Shown here piece by piece: positions 7,770-14,031 of a DNA stretch of 15,770 nucleotides. This DNA comes from a bacterium UBP6_UBA1177. GTDB taxonomy: Bacteria; UBP6; UBA1177. A program made the translations under genes and the position numbers. Location: NCBI GenBank assembly GCA_002310995.1, contig DBYV01000047.1, positions 63,159 to 78,928 on the forward strand. The letters run 5' to 3'. Under the pieces are notes generated by a model. That model saw only the letters and a program-made list of their open reading frames with translations, was not told where the DNA came from and did not search any database. Positions within the stretch are counted from its first letter, which is position 1. The number at the start of each line of letters is the position of its first letter.

Positions 7770-8437
7770 TCCAGTAGATTCTTAATCCCTTTCGCCGTTC
7801 TCAGAATAGTTTCCGTGAAGTGGTTCCCGGGATTCAGTTCAAAAATTGTCGGAATGTTCTGCGTTTTATAGATTTCAGCGAGTTTTTCGGTGTTTTTCCG
7901 CACCGGAGCAAGGTTTTTGTCGCGTGTTTTTGCTTCGGCTTCTCCCAGCGAAAGGTAGATCAAATCAGGGGTTCTCGCGAATTTGTTCGCTTCGGCGAAT
8001 TCGGTGAATCCTGGGAACCAGAGCGATCCCGAAACACTTGCGACACGGCTGAAAATATCGGTTCTGTATGCCGCGTAAAGGGCAAAAAGTCCCGCCAGCG
8101 AATAACCTGCAATCGCGGTAAATTCAGGCTCGAAGCCAAGTTTCGCACGGATTTCAGGCATAATTTCATTTGTCAGTTTTTTGATATATTCGTCTGCGCC
8201 GCCGAAACCGTATTTGTTGTTTCCTATCGTTGGAGCCGGCCACGGAGAGAGATCGTGATTCCAGTTGAGATTTCCGATAGCGGCGAGGGCGAAATTATCG
8301 CAGCCCAAATCAGCGCACTTCTCGAAAACTTCCTTTCCTTCACCTTGAAATGTGTGGAGAATCACTGACGGAATCTTGTTGATGGAATTGGTTTTTGTAA
8401 AAATTTCAACGGTTTTGCCTGAAATACTGAGCTGCAT
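7766..8437 (-). CDS. Putative alpha/beta-hydrolase, esterase-like
   Basis: This 223-residue protein has no signal peptide. It has the nucleophile elbow GYSLAG (Ser113) followed by LFALYAA, then SVSGSLWFPG, and a late GNHF with a likely catalytic His206. The arrangement resembles the esterase D / enterochelin-esterase-like group (PF00756), but the catalytic acid is unclear and the substrate unknown. The ATG at 8437 has GGAG 5 nt upstream and lies 1 nt after the helicase stop (TGAAATG). It is therefore translationally coupled to the helicase and is the last gene of that operon. An earlier in-frame ATG at 8476 lies inside the helicase gene without a ribosome-binding site. Whether it is a functional component of the TerB/ATPase/helicase system or a passenger cannot be told. 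Confidence 0.75.
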   Translation of the reverse strand: MQLSISGKTVEIFTKTNSINKIPSVILHTFQGEGKEVFEKCADLGCDNFALAAIGNLNWNHDLSPWPAPTIGNNKYGFGGADEYIKKLTNEIMPEIRAKLGFEPEFTAIAGYSLAGLFALYAAYRTDIFSRVASVSGSLWFPGFTEFAEANKFARTPDLIYLSLGEAEAKTRDKNLAPVRKNTEKLAEIYKTQNIPTIFELNPGNHFTETILRTAKGIKNLLD

Positions 8438-8438
8438 T

Positions 8439-10685
8439 TCAACTCCGGTTCGAATCGGTTTTTTGTGACCATTCAAGGACGCGCTTTCTCATTCCTTCTA
8501 CATCGAGAATACCGAGCGCAAAGCCTTTTCTTACAAGGTCAACCGGCACAAATTCGTCGTATTTTTCAAAAACGGGATTTTCTTTCGGATAGACGAGTTC
8601 CATCGGGTCGATCCCTTTTGAAGCCTCTTCGGCCGTGACTTTATAGAAAGTTTCGGGATCAACTTTCATCGTGAACTGCATGAAATAAGGCCGCGACGGA
8701 GCAAGTCCTTTCAAACCTAGCTTTGAAGCGCAGCGTATTTTAAGAAAGCGTTCGAGTGCGATGAATGCGTAAGTCCCGAGCCACGGAAAAAGCGCCCACA
8801 TATTTCCGCCCAAATGAACGAGCGGAGAATTTCCGGCTGCCGATTTTCTGAAAGTTTCCCTTGAATCACTAAGTCGGCAGCGGGCATGACACATGAGGTA
8901 AGGATAAACTTTGTCCTCAGTCAGGACTCCTTTCATCCGCTCCAGAATGTGAGTGTGGATATCCCCTGCGACATCGCCGAAATATGCGGGGATATTCCCT
9001 TTGACGAGCGTGCAGTAAACGATCCTTTTTTTGTGGTCTACTTCGTCAACTGCCCAGACACGCCCTGCGATCGCGATTTTTTCACCGGCTGGCGGCGGTT
9101 TCACGATCGTGCCAAGCTCTTCGGAGCCTGTTTTCACCGAATATTCGATATTTTCCTGAAATACGGCGTAAAATTTGTAGTTGTTGACTATTCTTTCTCC
9201 GGCAAGGCCGACGATAAGTCCTCCGTTTTCGGTGCGGCTGATGTGGCCAATATTGATCAGATGTCTGAGAAGGATCTTGAAATCATCCTGCGTTATCCTT
9301 CTGAAACAATTGAGAGGAAGCACTTTCGAGGCAAGTTCGGCCGGCGTCATTTCTCCGCACGAAGCGAGCGTGCTCATTGTCTGGTGATAGAGCAGACTGA
9401 AAGGAAGCCTGTCGGTTTTCGGCGGCTCGACAAAACGCTCCTCGATGTAAAGCTGCACTAACGCTATCCCCTGAACAAGATACCACGGAATGAGTTCCGG
9501 CATCATCGCCCTCGATTCAGGGTGGTCTTCACGCATGACAAAGTGCATCTCTGACGGGTCGCCGCGTCTGCCGGTCCTTCCGAGCCTCTGCAGGAAGCCT
9601 GAAACTGTAAAAGGGGAATCGATATGAAAAGCGCGTTCAAGACGGCCGATGTCAATACCTAGTTCAAGCGTCGCCGTGGCGCAGACAGACATCAGCGAAG
9701 AGTCGTCTTTCATCTCTTCTTCCGCACTCTCCCGGTATGAAGCCGAAAGGTTGCCGTGATGGATCAGAAAACGCTCCGGCTCGCGGTTTATTTCGCAGTA
9801 CTGCCGCAGATTCTGGCAGACCGATTCGCACTCTTCCCTTGAATTTGTAAAGATGAGGCACTTTTTGCCGCGTGTGTGCTCGAAAATGTATGCAAGTCCC
9901 GGATCAGCCGCTTTGGGAGCGGTATCGGTCGGTTTTTCTTCAGGAGTTTCTTCCGGAATCACATCATCGGAATCTGCCTGCGGATCAGTGTTGTAAAAAT
10001 GCTCCATACTGAGCCGCCACACTTCCTTTCCGCCGTCAAAACGCGGGATCACTGTTCCACGCCCGCTTCCTGCCGAAAGAAATTTTCCTGCCGCTTCGGG
10101 ATCTCCTATCGTAGCCGAAAGACCGATCCTTCGCGGGTCGCACCCTGCAATGCGGCAAAGACGCTCGATAAGGCAGAAAGTCTGCATTCCTCTGTCGCCG
10201 CGCAAAAGGGAGTGGATCTCGTCAACGATGACAAAACGCAGGTCTCCGAAAAGCGAAGGGATCTCCATATGCTTGTTTATCAGAAGCGATTCAAGCGATT
10301 CGGGCGTTATCTGAAGGATCCCAGCAGGCTTTTTTATGAGTTTTCTTTTCTGTGTCTGCGGAACGTCGCCGTGCCAGCGGTAAACCGGGATCGCAGCTTC
10401 TTCGCAAAGCTCGTTTATCCTTCCGAACTGGTCGTTGATGAGAGCTTTAAGCGGCGCGATATAGAGAACTCCGACACTCGATGAGGGATTTTCCTCAAGC
10501 ATGGTGAGTATCGGAAAAAACGCCGCCTCGGTCTTTCCCGATGCGGTCGAAGCTGCAAGCAGAACATTGTCGTCACTGCCGAAGATCGCCTCTCCTGCGG
10601 CATTCTGCACGGCACGGAGCATTTTCCAGCCGCTGCGGTAAATATAATCCTGAATAAAGGGTGAATAACGGGCAAAAACGTTCAT
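8439..10685 (-). CDS. Lhr-like DEAD/DEAH superfamily-2 helicase (BrxHI-like)
   Basis: This is a 748-residue SF2 helicase with a complete motor: Walker A STASGKT at 46-52, APLKALINDQ at 77-86, TPESL, DEIH at 155-158, SAT at 190-192, the second RecA domain with LIFTNSREECE, CATATLELGIDIG, and motif VI QRLGRTGRRG at 366-375. An acidic, proline-rich insert lies around 233-262. The roughly 350-residue C-terminal extension resembles Lhr-type helicases, which unwind nucleic acid 3' to 5'. BREX type 2-like loci use a related helicase, BrxHI, next to BrxD. It overlaps the ATPase gene by ATGA and has GGAG 8 nt upstream, so the two are translationally coupled. With the TerB-domain gene it forms a recurring trio; DNA processing or defence is inferred, not shown. 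Confidence 0.88.
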   Translation of the reverse strand: MNVFARYSPFIQDYIYRSGWKMLRAVQNAAGEAIFGSDDNVLLAASTASGKTEAAFFPILTMLEENPSSSVGVLYIAPLKALINDQFGRINELCEEAAIPVYRWHGDVPQTQKRKLIKKPAGILQITPESLESLLINKHMEIPSLFGDLRFVIVDEIHSLLRGDRGMQTFCLIERLCRIAGCDPRRIGLSATIGDPEAAGKFLSAGSGRGTVIPRFDGGKEVWRLSMEHFYNTDPQADSDDVIPEETPEEKPTDTAPKAADPGLAYIFEHTRGKKCLIFTNSREECESVCQNLRQYCEINREPERFLIHHGNLSASYRESAEEEMKDDSSLMSVCATATLELGIDIGRLERAFHIDSPFTVSGFLQRLGRTGRRGDPSEMHFVMREDHPESRAMMPELIPWYLVQGIALVQLYIEERFVEPPKTDRLPFSLLYHQTMSTLASCGEMTPAELASKVLPLNCFRRITQDDFKILLRHLINIGHISRTENGGLIVGLAGERIVNNYKFYAVFQENIEYSVKTGSEELGTIVKPPPAGEKIAIAGRVWAVDEVDHKKRIVYCTLVKGNIPAYFGDVAGDIHTHILERMKGVLTEDKVYPYLMCHARCRLSDSRETFRKSAAGNSPLVHLGGNMWALFPWLGTYAFIALERFLKIRCASKLGLKGLAPSRPYFMQFTMKVDPETFYKVTAEEASKGIDPMELVYPKENPVFEKYDEFVPVDLVRKGFALGILDVEGMRKRVLEWSQKTDSNRS

Positions 10686-12013
10686 ATAGTGAACTCCGCG
10701 AAATCTTCCTCGGCTTCATCTGAAACGGCTTCCGATTTAGTGTAGGTGAAATCGTCTGACTGCATGAGGTCAGCCATTGTCATAGTTGGATGCTGATACA
10801 TCAGGTCAAGGAGTTCGATGAAATCTCTGATGACTTCGCGCGGAGTGATATTCTGGTCTGCTCCGATCCTTCCGTATTCAAGTTTGATGAAGGACGAAAG
10901 GTCGTCAACATTGATCTTGCGCTGGTAACCGTAAAGCGAGGCGTGCATATCGGCAAGTTTTTCGCAGAGAACAAGCATCTCTTCGGCCGTCAGAGGCTCA
11001 AGGCGTATGACCGGCGCAAGCATATCGCGGGCACCCTCTCTTGAAAACTTTCCTTCGGCAAGGCGCGAACGTAGTGCTTCGTAGCTGTAAACTCCGCGTC
11101 TTTTGTCATCGACCGCCTGCGGTGTTGCACCCATGATGATCCCTAAATACCGAGCTTTTCCCTGCAATGTGTCGTTATACATCGTGAGCATTTTTTCGTA
11201 ATTATACTGGCGTGTTATCGAATTCGGGATCTTGTAGATATTTACAAGTTCGTCGATCATTATCATCATTCCGGCGTATCCCGCGAGCCTGAAAAAGAGG
11301 GCGAAAAGTTTGAGATAGTCGTACCAGTCGTCATCGGTGATTATGATGTTAACTCCGAGTTCTTCTTTTGCCTCGCGTTTTGTCGCGTATTCGGCGCGGA
11401 ACCAGCGGACGACTTTCATTTTCGTTTCGTCGTTTCCCTCGGAATATGCGCGGTAATAGAGCGAAAGGAGTCTTGCGAACTCGAATCCATGTACTAGTTC
11501 GCTCACAGCCGAGGTCACAGCGTAAATTTTCCTGTCAACAGCCGCTGCCAAAGCCGGATCATCGGGCGAAAGTCCGCTTTCCTGCATAGTTTCAGACTGC
11601 ACCGTGTTTATCCAGCGGTCGAGAACAAGCGTCAGCGCGCCGCCTTCGGGCTTGGTTTTGGTCGAAAGGTTGCCGATAAGTTCGCGGTAAGTCGCAAGTC
11701 CCTGCCCGTGAGTTCCCTGAAGCCTTCTTTCGGGTGAAAGGTCTGCATCGGCGACAATAAAACCTTTGTCCATCACATAGTTTCGTATCGTCTGGATCAG
11801 AAAACTCTTTCCAGAGCCGTATTTCCCGACGATAAAGCGGAACGATGCCCCTCCTTCCGCAATGATACCGACATCGTGCAGCAGAGCTTCGATCTCGCTT
11901 TTCCTCCCTACAGCAATATACGGAAGCCCGATCCTCGGAACAACGCCCCCTTTCAGCGAATTTATGACAGTCTGGGCAATGCGTTTGGGAACGATCCTCT
12001 TTTCTTCAGCCAT
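10682..12013 (-). CDS. BrxD-like P-loop ATP-binding protein (DUF2791 family)
   Basis: This 443-residue protein has Walker A GKYGSGKS at 63-70 and a hydrophobic Walker B MMIMIDE at about 249-255. A sensor-like MGATPQAV (294-301) is followed by the family run around Y309-R317. A C-terminal TPREVIRDF segment (390-398) probably belongs to a winged-helix part. These match the DUF2791/BrxD ATP-binding family, found in BREX type 2-like defence loci and with Lhr-like helicases in other clusters. The ATG at 12013 has GGAG 6 nt upstream and is 17 nt from the stop of the Sel1 gene. Its end overlaps the helicase start by 4 nt. It probably acts with that helicase as a DNA-associated AAA-like ATPase; the substrate is unknown. 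No BrxC, PglX or PglZ is present. Confidence 0.85.
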   Translation of the reverse strand: MAEEKRIVPKRIAQTVINSLKGGVVPRIGLPYIAVGRKSEIEALLHDVGIIAEGGASFRFIVGKYGSGKSFLIQTIRNYVMDKGFIVADADLSPERRLQGTHGQGLATYRELIGNLSTKTKPEGGALTLVLDRWINTVQSETMQESGLSPDDPALAAAVDRKIYAVTSAVSELVHGFEFARLLSLYYRAYSEGNDETKMKVVRWFRAEYATKREAKEELGVNIIITDDDWYDYLKLFALFFRLAGYAGMMIMIDELVNIYKIPNSITRQYNYEKMLTMYNDTLQGKARYLGIIMGATPQAVDDKRRGVYSYEALRSRLAEGKFSREGARDMLAPVIRLEPLTAEEMLVLCEKLADMHASLYGYQRKINVDDLSSFIKLEYGRIGADQNITPREVIRDFIELLDLMYQHPTMTMADLMQSDDFTYTKSEAVSDEAEEDFAEFTI

Positions 12014-12030
12014 TTATTTCTCCAGCAGTT

Positions 12031-12906
12031 TTATTTGTTTTTCCCCGTCGCTTTTTCTGCTTCTTCAATTTTCAAAAGATAGGATTTGGCTTTGTCAGAA
12101 CCTTGGTCGGCAGCATACTTGAACCACTTCTTTGCTTCTGCAAGATTCTGTTTGACCACTTTTCCGTCAGTATATATAGCCCCCAAAGTAATTTGAGCTT
12201 TCATATAACCTTGTTCAGCCGATTTAGTTATCCATTTTATGCCTTCTGCGTAGTTTTGCTGAATTCCTTCTCCGTTGAAAGTCATACGTCCGAAATTGAA
12301 TTGAGCCGGAGCATAACCTTGCTTTGCCGCCAGTTCAAGCCATTTTGCAGCTTTTTGATAGTCCTGTTTGAGGCCTTCTCCGAAGTAGTACATGATTCCT
12401 ATCTCGTTTCGTGCCGCAGCAAATCCGCCCTTTGATGCCTTTAAAAACCATTGTATCGCTTCCTCAAAGTTTTTTGAAATTCCCTGACCGTTCACATACA
12501 TGACTCCGAGATTGTATTGGGATTGGGTATTGCCATTCTCAGCCGCTTTTTTATACCATTTAAAGGCTTCCGCGGAGTTTTGCGGAACGCTTTCTCCTTG
12601 GAAATACATGCGTCCCAAATTATTCTGGGCATGAATGTTACCGAGTTCAGCTGATTTCTTATACCATTTGAATGCTTCCGCAGGGTCTTGCTGAACCCCG
12701 TCTCCTTCCTGATAGAGAAGTCCGAGACTGAATTGAGCCTCGGCAATGCAGCTTCCTTCAGGAAATTTTTTCAAATATTCAAGCCATAAATTGACATTAT
12801 CATGCTTTCTCGCATATTCGCAAGCCTCCTGATCTTTTTCCGGCATTTGAGCGAAAATCACGGTTATTGCAAGCAAAACAACAAAAAGAATCATGATCTT
12901 TTTCAT
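12031..12906 (-). CDS. Secreted Sel1-repeat protein
   Basis: This 291-residue protein starts with a typical signal peptide (MKK, then a hydrophobic core to about residue 19, with likely cleavage after IFA). A short helical module with WLEYLKKFPEG follows. Then come six 36-residue Sel1/TPR-like repeats at roughly 55-90, 91-126, 127-162, 163-198, 199-234 and 235-270. Each has the A.F.LG.MY..G.G...N..EA..W..KAA..G pattern. Sel1 repeats form alpha-solenoids that bind other proteins. The start has GGAG 7 nt upstream, just after the terB 3'-end remnant. Its probable periplasmic location is odd between genes for cytoplasmic, DNA-related proteins, so it may be an inserted passenger or a surface-sensing partner. 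Confidence 0.85.
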   Translation of the reverse strand: MKKIMILFVVLLAITVIFAQMPEKDQEACEYARKHDNVNLWLEYLKKFPEGSCIAEAQFSLGLLYQEGDGVQQDPAEAFKWYKKSAELGNIHAQNNLGRMYFQGESVPQNSAEAFKWYKKAAENGNTQSQYNLGVMYVNGQGISKNFEEAIQWFLKASKGGFAAARNEIGIMYYFGEGLKQDYQKAAKWLELAAKQGYAPAQFNFGRMTFNGEGIQQNYAEGIKWITKSAEQGYMKAQITLGAIYTDGKVVKQNLAEAKKWFKYAADQGSDKAKSYLLKIEEAEKATGKNK

Positions 12907-12921
12907 TTTTTTCTCCTTGCT

Positions 12922-12990
12922 TTATGAAATACTTTCTCCAATTATCTCCGCAACTTCTTCAACATAATCTTCAACGATATCAGATGTTTT
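12922..12990 (-). pseudogene. Remnant of a second terB-type 3' end
   Basis: Read on the minus strand, this stretch encodes KTSDIVEDYVEEVAEII and then six more residues and TAA. The intact TerB-domain protein ends KTLAIIEDYVEEVEKLL plus six residues. Eleven of 22 residues match, and 19 consecutive bases are identical (12956-12974 versus 14062-14080; 23 of 24 when extended by five bases). The frame is open further upstream but is offset from the third cassette gene and has no start codon or ribosome-binding site. It is therefore a gene-end fragment rather than a working gene. It lies between the cassette and the Sel1 gene. Confidence 0.7.
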
Positions 12991-13022
12991 GTTAATGTGT
13001 TCGGATTTTTTCAAAGTGATTT

Positions 13023-13244
13023 TCAGTTTTTGTTTTTCTGTTCTTCAAGATAATGCTGATAAATATATGCTGCGCCTTCGCGGTAAAGCCCTGTTCCCTT
13101 ATCGTTAAGAGCTTCAAAAATCCGCGATGTGTAGAGTTTTTTCAACGCTTCTTCATATTCTATTTTTTCATCTTCAACGATGAAAGCTGCAATTTCTTTT
13201 GTGAGAGAGTCGATAAGCCAGTCTTTTTTGTCCGCTTTATACAT
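13023..13244 (-). CDS. Small protein, third gene of the DUF3791-DUF3990 cassette
   Basis: This 73-residue charged helical protein has a core ALKKLYTSRIFEALNDKGTG followed by LYREGAAYIYQHY. I cannot name its family with certainty. Its layout (a helical N-terminus, a short loop, then LY.S..FE.L and a C-terminal helix) loosely resembles the DUF3791 protein two genes upstream, so it may be a second antitoxin-like partner. The ATG at 13244 overlaps the end of the DUF3990 gene by 8 nt and has GGAG upstream, so it is translationally coupled to it. The terB remnant begins about 30 nt beyond its stop. Confidence 0.75.
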   Translation of the reverse strand: MYKADKKDWLIDSLTKEIAAFIVEDEKIEYEEALKKLYTSRIFEALNDKGTGLYREGAAYIYQHYLEEQKNKN

Positions 13245-13752
13245 AAATCGTCTCCAGTTTTTTCAATAGTTCCACAGCTTTTTCCGTATGGAACGAATAC
13301 TGCATCGAAAGTTCCTTGTAAGTCATACGCTTTTTGAGCATTTCAATGTCTATGAATTTCTGCTCATATTGCTGAAACAAAACAGCCATATCATCATTTG
13401 CGACAGGACCGTGGACAATATCATACTTGCAATCCTGATTGCATAGCGGATCAGTCAAATCTGAAAAATAACGATTTCTGTTGTTCATAACGAACAAAGC
13501 CCACTCCTCAGACGGAATTGTCAAAAAATCCTTTATTTTCAAATCATTGCTTCTCATAAAACTGTCATTGATTTCATAGACATTCAAAATCGGCTTGCCG
13601 TAACCTTTTATTCTCACTGTTCGTTTTGCCATATTCTCAGCTTGGACACGAATATCAGACAAGTAAAATCCTCTGCCGAAATCTCTGAAAGGCTTGCACG
13701 TTTTCAGAACGATTTCTTTAACTTCGGTATTGCTCCCGTGATAGAGAATCAA
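13237..13752 (-). CDS. DUF3990 family protein, ADP-ribosyltransferase-like putative toxin
   Basis: This is a 171-residue protein if translation starts at the TTG at 13752. That start has GGAGG 6 nt upstream and overlaps the DUF3791 stop as TTGA. The 230-residue frame from 13929 runs back across the upstream gene and has no ribosome-binding site. Visible DUF3990 landmarks are LYHGSN at 3-8 (His5), FRDFGRGFYLSD at 22-33 (Tyr30), YDIVHGPVANDD at 110-121, and SFHTEKAVELL at 153-163. The His and Tyr motifs fit the H-Y type NAD-binding core of ADP-ribosyltransferases, the superfamily to which DUF3990 has been assigned by comparative analysis. The target is unknown. The coupled small genes on both sides suggest a toxin with one or two partners. 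Confidence 0.85.
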   Translation of the reverse strand: MILYHGSNTEVKEIVLKTCKPFRDFGRGFYLSDIRVQAENMAKRTVRIKGYGKPILNVYEINDSFMRSNDLKIKDFLTIPSEEWALFVMNNRNRYFSDLTDPLCNQDCKYDIVHGPVANDDMAVLFQQYEQKFIDIEMLKKRMTYKELSMQYSFHTEKAVELLKKLETIYV

Positions 13753-13973
13753 AGCGTTCCTCCGTTCTGACGGCAGATCTCTGCCATATCCTCGACAGCA
13801 TCTTCGATCGAAAGAGTGTGTTCGATCTCGTAATGCTCTTTCAAAAACGCTATCGCTTTGTTGTTGTAAAGATAAATAAAAGCGTCTTTCTTTGAAAGAT
13901 CGTGAGCGGCAGCAAAACCACTTACACATGCAACCATGTAGGAAATCTGGTTATTTTGTTTAAGAATGGCCAT
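13749..13973 (-). CDS. DUF3791 family protein, putative antitoxin partner
   Basis: This 74-residue protein has the DUF3791 pattern: an N-terminal helix SYMVACVSGFA, then LSKKDAFIYLYNNKAIAFL, then the hallmark YEIEHTLSIEDAVEDM and a short tail. DUF3791 genes commonly precede DUF3990 genes, and here they are coupled through TTGA. The ATG at 13973 has GGAG 8 nt upstream. It is the first gene of the cassette, downstream of an extended -10 promoter. Antitoxin function is inferred from size, order and coupling. Confidence 0.85.
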   Translation of the reverse strand: MAILKQNNQISYMVACVSGFAAAHDLSKKDAFIYLYNNKAIAFLKEHYEIEHTLSIEDAVEDMAEICRQNGGTL

Positions 13974-14003
13974 TTGAGTGTCTCCGTCTCAAAAAAACAG
14001 CGG

Positions 14004-14031
14004 ATTATAGCAGAAAAAGGATTTTTAACAA
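14004..14031 (-). promoter_or_regulatory. Extended -10 promoter of the DUF3791-DUF3990 cassette
   Basis: On the minus strand a perfect TATAAT (14009-14004) is preceded by TGC, giving an extended -10. A -35-like TTGTTA (14031-14026) lies 16 nt upstream and contains part of the terB stop codon. The cassette can thus be expressed independently of the terB operon. Initiation would fall about 20-25 nt before the DUF3791 ATG. Confidence 0.7.

Noticed and set aside
7820..8368. 182-residue plus-strand frame opposite the hydrolase
   Set aside because: The minus-strand reading has the GYSLAG esterase motif, operon coupling and a ribosome-binding site. The plus-strand reading has none of these.
8439..12013. 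A complete BREX system
   Set aside because: Only BrxD-like and BrxHI-like genes are present. No brxC, pglX or pglZ is in the window.
12103..12435. Plus-strand frame opposite the Sel1 gene
   Set aside because: It is the antisense shadow of the regular Sel1 repeats. Its apparent repetitiveness is inherited from them.
13753..13929. N-terminal extension of the DUF3990 protein back to the ATG at 13929
   Set aside because: The extension is arginine/cysteine-rich, lies in another frame across the DUF3791 gene and lacks a ribosome-binding site. The TTG at 13752 has a good one and the family starts at LYHGSN.
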